From Clarireedia homoeocarpa (lineage: Eukaryota; Ascomycota; Leotiomycetes; Helotiales; Rutstroemiaceae): a DNA stretch of 64,000 bases. The notes under the pieces are model-generated. The model saw only the letters and a program-made list of their open reading frames with translations. It was not told the DNA's origin and did not search any database. The position numbers were made by a program, and so were the translations under genes. Below, piece after piece: positions 24,283 through 33,921 of the stretch (positions within the stretch are counted from its first letter, which is position 1; every line of letters starts with the position of its first letter). The DNA lies in contig LNKV01000005.1 of NCBI GenBank assembly GCA_001465935.1, forward strand, positions 744,001-808,000. Reading direction: 5' to 3'.

Positions 24283-25005
24283 ATGTCGGACACCCATCCA
24301 GCACAGTCGCAGGTCCTGCGTACTCCAGAGCTTCTCGACCACATTCTATCGTACCTCCCCCAATCATGCCTTCTAATAAGCATCACGCGTGTGTGCAAGA
24401 ACTGGAATGCAGCACTGTCTTCACCGACACTTCAAAGAGCTCTAGGGTTTAGGTCGAACCCTCGAGTCGAGACGAGATCGTGGCCGGATCTTCTCGAGAA
24501 ACAATTTAGTATCTTCTACCAACTTCCGCCCGCATTGCATCTGTCCGGCGCAGGCAGGTTGAAGACACTGCCCTGGAAACAAAGATCCGACGCGTTCAAT
24601 AGAGCCGATGCTAGCTGGCGTCGAATGCTTGTCTTTCAACCTGCTTGCACTGAATTTGAGATTACTCGAGTAATTTCGCAACGCACTGGACTTTGGCGTC
24701 AGAAATGCATACTCCACTGCGAGGATGGTATTAGGATGGGCATGCTATGGGATATCATTCAAGAGTGGTGTTCAAAGCGAAATCATTGGTTTAGGATCAA
24801 CGATCAGTTTGAACATCTGGATGATCTCTCATCAGACACCGAGTCAGTTGACAGCGACGATCATACATCTGAGCCAAGATTACCCTCGTTGGTTTTACAA
24901 TGCCATAGGACATGGGATTATGGCGGTACTCCTCTTCTTGAAGATACCTGGGTCAGCAAGGCAAAAAGGAACATTGAGTTAGACTTCCGGTCGTTTGAAG
25001 AGTAG
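24283..25005 (+). CDS. F-box protein
   Basis: Single exon, 240 residues, from the ATG at 24283; the frame extends five non-ATG codons upstream. An F-box lies at about 12-52 (LRTPELLDHILSYLPQ, then ITRVCKNWNAALSS), the Skp1-binding fold that brings substrates to SCF ubiquitin ligases. Downstream, the pattern of a Trp-rich region (SWRRMLVFQPACTEFEI) resembles the many fungal F-box paralogues that lack a known repeat domain. An acidic Ser/Asp patch (near 190-200) precedes a Trp-containing end. Substrate unknown. It lies 254 bp downstream of MHF1 on the same strand. Confidence 0.8.
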   Translation: MSDTHPAQSQVLRTPELLDHILSYLPQSCLLISITRVCKNWNAALSSPTLQRALGFRSNPRVETRSWPDLLEKQFSIFYQLPPALHLSGAGRLKTLPWKQRSDAFNRADASWRRMLVFQPACTEFEITRVISQRTGLWRQKCILHCEDGIRMGMLWDIIQEWCSKRNHWFRINDQFEHLDDLSSDTESVDSDDHTSEPRLPSLVLQCHRTWDYGGTPLLEDTWVSKAKRNIELDFRSFEE

Positions 25006-25391
25006 TAGTGGACGTCTTTACATATTGGGCATATCATTCATTCGGGCGTTGGGTCTTGCGGATTATTTTGTACGATATTAGGTTACCTGGTCGAGATGGT
25101 TACATGGCATTCAACGGCAGTGTTGTTACTACTTCTCACGCCATTTGAGGTGTGGCTCCCGGGATCGGTATACATCCTATACGAAAAAAGCACTCGTTGA
25201 CGTATATTGGTATTGGTGTTGGACAAGGGACTTTCACAAGAGGGCGATTCGTGTTGCAATTAAGCTCTCTTCCAGGACGCTATTTCTATTATTCTAAATT
25301 CAAAATCCACGCTAAGCAAAATATCTATCCAAATTTGTTTAAAATGAGCTCTAGAATTAACAAAGACCGACGCCGACTACAATTGAGCCAA
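25006..25391. other. Convergent spacer
   Basis: This is the 3' region of the F-box gene and of the convergent RTA1-like gene. I see no further feature. Confidence 0.5.
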
Positions 25392-26371
25392 TCAAACAGA
25401 CGCGAACTCAGATCTCTCTCTCTTCATTCCTCCCTGAACTATTTCTGATTCGATTTCGCTCTCTTTTGATCTTCGAGTTATCTGGGGGAAGCAGTAGCCT
25501 GGATGGAAAACTGTGAGGCAAAGGACCGCAATGACAATCATACTACAGCAAGTTAGTTATCAACAACGTCTTTGTTAGAAGAGCAAACTTACAATCCCTC
25601 CATAACCACGAAGCCTGCCTCATCACGCATGATAGGGTTTGCCCAACCTCCCACCATCTCCGCAATCCTGTAAATGCACCTTCCGAAAATCGTCACAAAC
25701 GCGACCGTAACACCCAGAACGAACAATTTGAAAGGTTTCTCAGTTGCCAATACCTGCGCATCTGCCGGCACATCATCCAACGATCTTCTCGTCCGCACGA
25801 AATAATCAATCACCAACGCTGCAAAGAAGATAAGCGTTGCCACCTGCCACACAATCCCCGCAATCATAAGATCCGTCCCCTTATCTCTCAACCCCTCATC
25901 TTCGTCCGCGCTGGCCGCAATCCCACCCCCTATCGCCTGCAGCAACAGCGAAATGAAATCGAAAGTAATGAACATCCCCGTGTACAACCTCACTGGGATT
26001 CTTGATTTGGCCGTCCCAAATGTCTGCACCATGCGCTGCAACGTGATGTAAATGCCTGCAACAACAAACGTTGGCGAGAAGATCAAACAGGAGATCTGGA
26101 TCTGGAAACCGATGGAGGACCAGGGGTTGTGGTTCATGAGGACCCGCCCGATGTAGCCGGTTACTTCTCCCAAACAGCCGACGATCAGAGTGATGCTGTA
26201 GAAATACGTTTTGTAGCGGGGGAGGAGGATGAGATGGATGAGGGAAAAGAGCGTGAAGTAGGCGAGGAAGAAGGCGTTGAAGCCGAGGGATGGCGTGTAC
26301 CCGTAAATCGTGTACTCGACGGGGCAAGAGGGAGTGATAGATGTGCAGTTTTGGGAGTCGTGATGAGGCAT
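25392..26371 (-). CDS. RTA1-like seven-helix membrane protein
   Basis: Exons 26371-25593 and 25542-25392, joined in frame, give 309 residues. The second exon is needed for the family's final motif (EGFMIVIAVLCLTVFHPG). RTA1-domain proteins are fungal seven-helix plasma-membrane proteins; yeast members are linked to sphingoid long-chain-base release and resistance to toxic lipids or sterol drugs. Visible marks: an extracellular N-terminus with two Cys, IYGYTPSLGFNAFFL entering helix 1, GCLGEVTGYIGRVLM in helix 3, FDFISLLLQAIGGGIAA, and FGRCIYRIAEMVGG. The tail is basic and charged. Substrate cannot be told. The start is the ATG at 26371, because the upstream in-frame stretch contains a TA-rich leader unlike the family. 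Confidence 0.9.
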
Positions 26372-26820
26372 TGTGAAGAGTTGGTTGGTGATCCAGAATG
26401 GGAGAGCAAATATGCGATTGATGGGTCCACTATCGATGAGTAAATATATATGTATAGAGGACTTGGACAATGCTTTAAGAGATGCTGATATTGAATTAAG
26501 CTTCGATGTCGAATACATATATATGTATTCAACAACCCAAACTGATAAGGAACCAAGCAAAAAGGACAAGCAACGTCAACGTAAAGAGTCGTCCTTAGCC
26601 GCTTACCTAGCCTCACTCACTCACTCAAACCGCATTCCTACGCACATAAAGCGTAAGAAACGGAGTGAGTTTCGGCCGTAGAACTTCTCTCCCCCAAACA
26701 TATTCCAGACCAAGCGGCTCTACGTAAAGCTATCAAGCGTGCACAAAACATGGCTCTCTACCTTGCGGCCGTATCCTCATTGACGCATGCGGGAAGGACA
26801 TTGGAAGGATTGCTCGAACA

Positions 26821-26917
26821 GCTTTGCGGCCGTAAACCGTAGTTTATTTAAGCCGTAAACCGTAGTTTATTTAAGCGAATGCGTACACGAAGCGAATGCG
26901 TACACGAAGCTTTGCGG
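26821..26917. repeat. Nested tandem duplications between GCTTTGCGG direct repeats
   Basis: A 23-bp unit (26829-26851 and 26852-26874) is exactly doubled, followed immediately by a 17-bp unit, GCGAATGCGTACACGAA, exactly doubled (26875-26891 and 26892-26908). The pair is bounded on both sides by GCTTTGCGG (26821-26829 and 26909-26917). Identity within each pair is complete, so the duplications are recent. It lies upstream of the RTA1-like gene. Confidence 0.9.
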
Positions 26918-27005
26918 TCCAATTAGATGAGCGCATATGCGGAAAGTGGGATGGCTGAGGATGATTGATGATGCTTTGACTTCTGCAATGTTGCGGCGTC
27001 AGGTA

Positions 27006-27096
27006 CTCTTGGCTTATCTTTCCATGAACAAAGGGTTAAATTGATAGGTGGTAAGTTAAGTAAGGCGCAGAAAAGATTGTTCATGGGGAGAGAGAG
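27006..27096. mobile_element. MITE copy A
   Basis: A 91-bp palindromic element flanked by TA dinucleotides (27004-27005, 27097-27098). Its inner ends read CATGAACAAAGGGTT and, in inverted form, TTGTTCATGGGG. The core contains GGTGG[TC]AAG and GCGCAGAAAAGA, shared with copies B (33778-33859) and C (36159-36248). This is the most diverged copy. It lies 270 bp 3' of the 27367 gene. No coding capacity; a Tc1/mariner/pogo-like transposase would have to act in trans. Confidence 0.8.
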
Positions 27097-27366
27097 TACA
27101 GGGGCCTGTCGATCATCGTTTTTAACTATCGATCTTTTTTCGGTAGGGCGGGCTTGGAGTGAGTTGGCATCGAGTATTTTGGTGCCTGGGTATGGGGCTG
27201 TGTTGGAGGAGAATGTGAGATTGGAAACGGTGAAGGAAATAGACGACTGAGCGGGAACTTGAGCTTTGTTGCTTCTTGTCACTACAGCCCTTCTGGGGAG
27301 TACGGTGTGCCATCACCATCGAGTCGTGCGTGTCTGGAGCTTAGTCTATACCCTCGCAGTTGTCCA

Positions 27367-28422
27367 TCATTGGATATATGAAGGACCCGCACCCATACCA
27401 CCCGAAGCTCCCATAGAAGCGAGAGAATCCATGGCACAAGTGGACTGGACAGTGTTAGCGTCAGAGATAGGCTGCATTTCGTTGTCCGCAACTGCTTTCT
27501 CCATATCCATATCTTCTTGTGCCACATCCGCAATCGATTCTTTCGAGTCCACCTGGACTTCTAGAGGTTCACGATCCAGCATGAACTCCCATTCTGCTTC
27601 CGTGCCCAGACATAGAGCAAGTGCGAGATCCTCTATGACCGGTCTTCTTTGAGCGATGACTCGTCCAGTGAAGTTATTGACAAACATGTTTTCAGTTTCA
27701 TTAAACCCATCATTCCTCAGCGCTTTACCAGCTAAACACAGTAAATGAGACGACTCTTCGGTTCGCAGATTACCAATTTTGTCATCACACGTCCCTACAT
27801 GGCTCAGCTCCAAGACAGTGTCCGACATCCAGAAAAGCTTGCGGAGAGCGTCCTGATAATAACCAAATATATCCGATCTAGTGCCAGGCAGGAAGCACCT
27901 GGAAACAACATCCGATCCGACGAGAACGATCTTTCGACCTTCCTCATAGCTTTCCTGAAGTGCTGCGAGCAACATATCATGTCTTCCTCCCCACTTCCGG
28001 TCGCCAAGTCTCTCGAGTGAACCATCAGGTTGGGAGACCAGCTCCCGTTCCTGGTTGTTGACGTTGATTGTGATATCAATCCGGACCTCCTCGCGGGGGG
28101 GAGACTCCGCTTTACAGAACTCAACAGTGTCGAGTGCTGTGATTGTCAAGAGCTCCACTTCGTCACCGTCTTCGTATTGGACTGTGGTGAGAATGTCAAT
28201 AGAGACAAGGATCGTGCCATCGAGGCGGTTCTGGAAAAGTCTTTTGATCTTCTCAAGGGCTTCTGGTGCTGGGACACATGGAAGCGCATCCTTGACTGGT
28301 TCCTTAGACACTTCGTTCGTTGGTTCCAAACCCATTGCCTCGAAAGCTTCCGTGGCGTCTTCGATGAAAGTATCCTGCGGTACTGCCTCTACAGACATAT
28401 TCATGTCCATGTTGGTATCCAT
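27367..28422 (-). CDS. Unknown single-exon protein
   Basis: 351 residues from the ATG at 28422, without a visible intron. I do not recognise the family. A Met/Asp/Glu-rich N-terminus precedes a folded-looking middle (about 55-265): EKIKRLFQNRLDGTILVSID, a strand-rich DEVELLTITALDTVEF, GRHDMLLAALQESYEEGRKI, and a Cys-containing LSHVGTCDDKIGNL stretch. The C-terminal 80 residues are acidic and low complexity. No signal peptide or membrane span. A long frame on the opposite strand (28030-28503) is a shadow of this gene. Confidence 0.75.
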   Translation of the reverse strand: MDTNMDMNMSVEAVPQDTFIEDATEAFEAMGLEPTNEVSKEPVKDALPCVPAPEALEKIKRLFQNRLDGTILVSIDILTTVQYEDGDEVELLTITALDTVEFCKAESPPREEVRIDITINVNNQERELVSQPDGSLERLGDRKWGGRHDMLLAALQESYEEGRKIVLVGSDVVSRCFLPGTRSDIFGYYQDALRKLFWMSDTVLELSHVGTCDDKIGNLRTEESSHLLCLAGKALRNDGFNETENMFVNNFTGRVIAQRRPVIEDLALALCLGTEAEWEFMLDREPLEVQVDSKESIADVAQEDMDMEKAVADNEMQPISDANTVQSTCAMDSLASMGASGGMGAGPSYIQ

Positions 28423-29390
28423 GATGATAAGCTGATGCTTGCTTTTATTTCTTTTCTAGGTTTGCTTGTCTATTGTAATTGGTCCTCGCGCAAAGCACGA
28501 TGACTCCCACCCAGTTACTCCCAGATTGTGGCCACGTTCGAGCTGAAGAAAAAAAGATCTTCTGGAAGGAGCGCGTCGAGGGCGTATATATAACCACCAC
28601 CACGCATCGCCAAAATTCCCGTACCTAAATTATTGAGTTACTGGTTCAGATCTCGGAGATCAATGATTGACCCAATCACAATCGGCGTGCTGGCAGTGTT
28701 GTACCAGCGGGAGCTAACCGTTTCATTTCTGAACTACCTGGGTGTATCTCTCCTTGGACGCAAATTGCGCAATCATGACCGGTCATTTTGTTTAAAGAGA
28801 ACGTGTGTTCTGTCATGGAAGGATATATGATCGAGATTGACCACACACTGTTCACCGCATCGTATTTCCGCTCTTTTCTGAATGTTGTATGTCCTTGCCT
28901 CCACGTTCTTGTTCCCCTTTTTGCTATTTTAGTAGCGAAGCTAGCGTAAACCCTATCGACAAATTCCTATGCTTGGATTCTCAATTCTGGATAGCAAAAT
29001 GCAGTCTTCAAACGATGCTAAAAAAAAAAAAAAGTGTAGGAGAATGAAATATGCAATAAGGAGACTGATCAATCCATATGTATTTGGAGGACATGGCCAC
29101 TCAATGATGGAATGCAAGCGTAAATTTGCAGGCACGTAAGCTCGACTTGAGCACGAAATATAAATTCTGGTTTCTTTTCGACGTCCAAAATAGGTGATGT
29201 ATTTTTAGGACAACCGAGACCACTTCGATTGAGTTCGAAGCACTAGAGATCAGATAAGCCGCTCCCATGGTTCAACGTCGAGTCTCGATTCTTTGTAGCG
29301 ACAACCTTGGCTAAAGAAGCATTTAGCAGTTGCACTCCGGATAATCAACTACGTCATGTCTACTCCTCTCTTCCCACACTGTTCCATTGC
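28423..29390. other. Intergenic region
   Basis: This is the upstream region of the 28422 gene and the 3' flank of the paraoxonase-like gene. A TATATATAACC box lies at about 28585-28595, roughly 165 bp from the 28422 start (readable on either strand), and a 12-base A-run near 29020. I see no gene. Confidence 0.5.
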
Positions 29391-30762
29391 TCAGTGCAAA
29401 TTACAGACCAAAACACGCGGCTCTATGATCCCCGCCACGTAGAGCTTCTTTCTCTCCACATCATGCACCGCAGTCGTCCCACCCTCCAACGTCGTCCCAT
29501 TATCCTCCAGTATGATCTCCACCTCATAGTTTTCCTCTTTCAATCCTTTTTCTTTTCCCTCTCCATCTTTCTCGAGCCTTTTCCTCACCCTCAAAATCGA
29601 CGAAGGAACTTTCACGCTCCTATCTTTTAAACTCTCCATCCACTTAATGACCTGTGGAAACCCTGCGACTATCAAGTCACCGTTGCTGTCTACACTCATA
29701 TTGTCCATCGGATATGGCGTTTTGATCTTAGTCTCCAGTTTCAAAGTATTGGCATTAACAAGGGAGAATACCTGGATCTCATTTGTGAAACTAAGAGGTA
29801 CGTAAAGTAGACCGTCTGGGCCCATAATCAACCCGTTAGGACCGCGGAGGTATGATGAATATGCGATTTTGCAGCTGGAGGTAGCTGTGTCGCAGAGACT
29901 GATGCTACCGCCTCCGATAAGAGGATCGAGCTGTCTTCGCTGAGGTGACGTTACATTAATTTTCTTGGATATAGTGAAGGAATACCGAGGGAAGAACTTA
30001 CGAATCCAACTTTATTACTGTGATCATTTGTGAACGCGAACGCGTGCTCACTAACCCACGTAACGCGATTCGGAGTTTTGATCGTCTCACTTGAATACGT
30101 CTTCACGTGCTTCAATGAACTACTTCCAATCTTGCTCTCAAAGTGCTCAATGGTAGAGTTGGCGCCGGTTTTGTCGGGGTTCAGCGCCTCGCCTGTAATG
30201 GGGTCAAATGGCGGACGATGATTAATGAGTATAAAGTGCAGAGAGTTCGTTGTCGCATCCTCACGTATGTCAAATCCGTGGAGATTAAATGTCCCATCGT
30301 CTCGATTCCCCGTGAAACCTTCCAAATCCATCCACCGAAATCGCGACTGTAGAGATCCTGTACCCCACGTGTCGAGCACAGCTATGCGATCGCGAAGGCC
30401 CCGTCCCGATGTATTGAATATGTTACCCCTGTTTCCCCACCCCGCCTTGTCAGTTAACACATCCTACTGTAGATATAATGAAAAAGTTCCACAAACGCAG
30501 GAAGCCACTGGAGCCGACTGGCCAAGTCCGAACACGCCAGATATAGATGACCCGTAGCATGATGAAACCACGCATCTTCGCACGCTTCTAGACCGGGGAT
30601 ATCGAGCTTTTCGCACGATGCGTTGAAGTTGTCGAGGGTGGTGATGGAACGTCGGTAGCCGAGCACATCGAAGAGGAGGGGGGAGATAAGGAATTGATAG
30701 AGGGTGGAGAGGAGAAGTAGGAGGGCGCTGGTTAGGAGGGTTTTTGCAGGAAGGGTGGGCAT
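29391..30762 (-). CDS. Paraoxonase/arylesterase-like beta-propeller with N-terminal membrane anchor
   Basis: Exons 30762-30497, 30428-30002 and 29939-29391 give 413 residues. The first splice pair was chosen because it yields LQWLPAGNIFNTSGRG, matching the usual length of this family; a neighbouring choice would insert four residues. The family is a six-bladed propeller related to serum paraoxonases and fungal arylesterases or lactonases. The N-terminus holds one hydrophobic segment (about 9-31, signal anchor). Family-like stretches: CSDLASRLQWLP, RDRIAVLDTWG, DGTFNLHGFDIRED (the conserved H-G-[FIL]-D blade), TPNRVTWVSEHAFAFTNDH (calcium-site Asn/Asp region) and GPNGLIMGPDGLLYV. Substrate unknown; probably secretory pathway. 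Tandem repeats lie just upstream at 30797-30891. Confidence 0.85.
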
Positions 30763-30796
30763 GATGGGGGGCGAGGGAGGAGGGAGACGATGGATG

Positions 30797-30891
30797 AGAG
30801 ATGAGATATGGAAGCTCTGCAGAGATGAGAGGATAAGAGATGAGATATGGAAACTCTGCAGAGATGAGAGGATAAGAGATGAGGATATGAG
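30797..30891. repeat. 39-bp tandem repeat, two and a half copies
   Basis: The 39-bp purine-rich unit starting AGAGATGAGATATGG repeats at 30797-30835 and 30836-30874 with one A/G change, with a partial third copy from 30875. It lies 35 bp upstream of the paraoxonase-like start, inside its promoter or 5' UTR, so copy number could affect expression; that is inference. Confidence 0.9.
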
Positions 30892-31354
30892 ACGAGCGGA
30901 GTGGGGCAGGGTTTGATATAAAGATGCGAGTCTATATTCTTAGGATGGGCGGGGTAATACACAGGGGGAAATGTGCCGAGAATGCGTTGCGATTATCAAG
31001 GCTATCAAGTACAAGGATAGAATTGATCTCTTTATTTATTCGAAATATTCCTATCGAATCAAATAGATAGGAGGTTCAGACAACGATTACAAAGAACAAG
31101 TTATATTATTATATGTATTATCATCATATATAACTTTTGCTCTAGAAGCTTAAATAACTCGACTGTCTCCCTTTCATCTTATCTAGTTGAAATCTTCAAG
31201 CTCTTAGTGCGCCTAATCCATTGGCTCCACTTGAAAATCTACTGAAGACTCTGGTAATACCTCCTGTATCGGAGTTCGGTGGGATCGTGTAATGATGTCG
31301 ACTTCGCAGAGCGACATTGACAGTAGTATCGGTACCGGGATGTACTGACACCTC

Positions 31355-31465
31355 TTACTTTATACGGTTTATACGCTCCTCTGCATCCATTTGTTTCTCC
31401 TGACGAGCTAGAATGCCGCCGGCGGGACCAAAAACACCACCAATAGTTGCTGTATTGACAGCCAT
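31355..31465 (-). CDS. Possible tiny or relict reading frame
   Basis: A 36-codon frame from the ATG at 31465 encodes a small Gly-rich, helix-ending peptide (GGVFGPAGGILARQEKQMDA). It has a plausible acceptor just upstream (ACGTAG near 31480), so it may be the last exon of a small gene. I could not find a donor exon that keeps frame. Composition is unlike the surrounding non-coding sequence. It could equally be a chance frame. Confidence 0.25.
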   Translation of the reverse strand: MAVNTATIGGVFGPAGGILARQEKQMDAEERINRIK

Positions 31466-32867
31466 CTCGCCGCCATGTGATCTACGTAGCGCAATAATAT
31501 CGGGTAGTCAGGAACGCTGGCGCTACTGCTTCCCGAACGCAAGGTACCGCGTAGCTCATCGATCTAAACCATGTATCGTGTTCCTGCGGGACCTATTAAT
31601 CTCATTTATGCTTATATCAGATGGTCTTAGATCTTTGGGAGATATGTAATGTTGATGTGATGTGTATACGATGTGGGTTAGTGGCGTCGATCTGGCACGG
31701 GAATCACTGAAAGATGACGACCTTCCTTAGTCAGTCAGAGCTTGAAGGGATGACTGAGTTTTCCTGATAGCGGGATTAGGAAATTTGAGGGGGTCATCCA
31801 TTGGAACATGCTGGGTTTCAATGTCCTGGAGTATATCAACTGGTTGAAAGAAGGAGTACAGTATAAAGCCAACAGCAAAAAATGACTAAACCAGCTGCAG
31901 TAAAATAGCTTCAGTCATTCGATATTCAATCATTCGATATTCAATCATTCGATATTCAATCATTCGATATTCAATCATTCGATATTCAATCATTCGACCT
32001 TCACTCATCTCATTCTCAATCATCCGACCTTCAATCATTCGATCTTTAGTCACTCGAACTTCAGACTTCGAGGCAAGGAGTAGATGAAATTTTCGTCAAC
32101 TACATCACCATATCGCTCTTACATCGTCGTATATATCTTGTAGCAAGTGAAGCTTGTCATCACTGTCTCTACAACTATGCTGAGACCAACCACAAGGAGA
32201 AGGAGAGGGGGGAACCACGTCTAACTTCCCAAACAGCAAGCGAAATTGGTATCGTATAAGACTTTCTTTAACATATCTTACGGTACAAGATGTTTTCCTC
32301 TCTAGATAATTTGAAAAGAGTTATCACATTTTTTGATCCTTAATCCAACCTGAACTACATTTTTCCGCTCGAACCAATCAAGCCAACCCAACACCCCGCC
32401 TACCCCTTTCTCCAATGAACTCCCGAAGAACAAAAACCAGAATAAACGAGTGAATGCTTCCACCCCTTCCACCTAGTGGAATGATGTACTGTACTTCGTT
32501 TTTTCCCGATGATTTTCTTGATTTCGCAAACCAGCCCGTTCGCAATGAGAAGCTCGCAGCCCACTCGGCATCACCCCATCCAGACTCGCGCATTCTTTCA
32601 TGAGCGAGTGACTACCCAATTAGGCGCGTGAGAGCGCCTGAAACTTCATCCTAACTTTTTTTGTGGTTTGGATTTTAGAATTCTTTTTGGTGCCAAGGGC
32701 TGTGAGGAATTAATGGTTGGAAATGTAAATAGAGAGAGATTATCTGGAATGCACGTGTTAGCGGTTCTCTGGTCATCATACTGAGCATGATATCTCTTTC
32801 TCATACCTTATATCAAGTGTATATCTATTAGAAATACACCTGAAAGAATCCTTCTTAGATTTTCCAA
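31466..32867. other. Intergenic region with minisatellite
   Basis: Apart from the 15-bp minisatellite (31915-32064), I see no feature in this gap. A minus frame at 32378-32593 lacks any motif. Confidence 0.45.
31915..32064. repeat. 15-bp minisatellite, 10 units
   Basis: Five identical TCATTCGATATTCAA units (31915-31989) run into five increasingly diverged units of the same length (31990-32064). Identity falls from left to right, so the array seems to be growing at its left side. It is not a CRISPR: the units abut with no spacers. Confidence 0.95.
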
Positions 32868-33131
32868 TTACAAAGTTTTCGTAGAGAAACGAACGAACTC
32901 CATAGCAGACAAGTTCGCGGCATCATCTCTAGCAAAAACCTCTCGCTTAGGTTCTCCTAGCTTTCCCTCGAATGATTTGAGGACTTTGGTTGGAGATGGC
33001 ATGTATCGCAAATGGTTATCCGTGTACATATATTGCACGGGGATGCGTGTACCACCGGTAGATGTAGCGTGGGAGTGAACGATTTGCTTGATGAGGCGGG
33101 TGCCGGTAGTGTCTAGCTTGGCTCTTTGCAT
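32868..33131 (-). CDS. Small unknown protein
   Basis: An 87-residue frame from the ATG at 33131. The sequence is basic, with no signal peptide or membrane helix, and contains GTRIPVQYMYTDNHLRY and KREVFARDDAANLSAMEF stretches. I do not recognise it. A small real gene is plausible because the composition is balanced, but the frame is short enough to be chance. Confidence 0.4.
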   Translation of the reverse strand: MQRAKLDTTGTRLIKQIVHSHATSTGGTRIPVQYMYTDNHLRYMPSPTKVLKSFEGKLGEPKREVFARDDAANLSAMEFVRFSTKTL

Positions 33132-33188
33132 TTTGATGATTGTGTTAGGTAGGAATTGGTTGGAAAAGGGGTTGAAATTGGAAATCAA

Positions 33189-33777
33189 TTTAAGCTGCGA
33201 AAAGAGGTGGCGATGGCTAGAAGTTGGTGAAGAAATGAAGATGTAGATTGAATTGGATTGAATTGAAGAATATCGTACTCATGAGAGGACGTTGATAGAT
33301 AAATATTTCAGACTCGAGGACTCCGAAACTCAATCCGGAAAGTCGACTCCGGGCCAGGATGGGGCAAGTGGGGTAATAGCTCTTGGGGGTTTTGCTCTCA
33401 CTACCGAAATTCTTCTGGCAGCCTATCGGTTCAATGGAACATGTGAGATAAGCCGCACATAAGGAACAATGTGTATCAGAAAAGCCACCAACAGCTCTCG
33501 TCCTATCTTGGAGGTTACGAAAAATGTTTTGAATTTGGCTGGGCAAATTTGCGCATTATTGGAGAGCGCTAATTTTATACACGCCAATGCTTGGAGACGC
33601 GCTAGCGATGTGAGAGAATTAGGCTTGGAGGCTTGGAGGCTTGGAAGCTTGGAGGTCGCAGCGTGGCTCCAGCGCTCGCGGACACTGCCGTGTGCACTAA
33701 AATCTTCCTTGCATCCGCCGAACCTTTTGAACATTGCTCTAACTATCTCATTGTCTAAACTTTTGTGGTCATTTCTA
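33189..33777. other. Intergenic region
   Basis: This holds the upstream region of the 33131 frame. Short GGCTTGGA repeats at 33622-33655 open a plus-strand frame (33469-33804) that I consider artefactual. I see no gene. Confidence 0.45.
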
Positions 33778-33859
33778 CTATCCCCCCCCTTGAACAAAGG
33801 TTAATTGTTTCCGTGTCTTACCACCTCAAAACTTAACCTTTGTTCATGGGGGGAGATAG
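33778..33859. mobile_element. MITE copy B
   Basis: An 82-bp element between TA dinucleotides (33776-33777 and 33860-33861). Terminal inverted repeats of about 27 bp read CTATC, a C-run, TGAACAAAGGTTAA on one side and the same inverted on the other (CATGAACAAAGGTTAA), differing by one indel and one base. The core read on the minus strand has AGGTGGTAAGACAC. It is the best-preserved palindrome of the three copies. It ends 62 bp from the stop codon of the MFS gene. Confidence 0.85.
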
Positions 33860-33921
33860 TATCCAGGGCTAGAACGCCACTATGGAGTATGGCATCTACT
33901 TCCTATTTCTCTTGGTCGGGC

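Noticed and set aside
28030..28503. 157-codon plus-strand frame
   Set aside because: It is antisense to the 351-residue gene at 27367-28422 and has no family likeness.
31915..32064. CRISPR-like array
   Set aside because: The units abut with no spacers and the organism is a fungus; a minisatellite.
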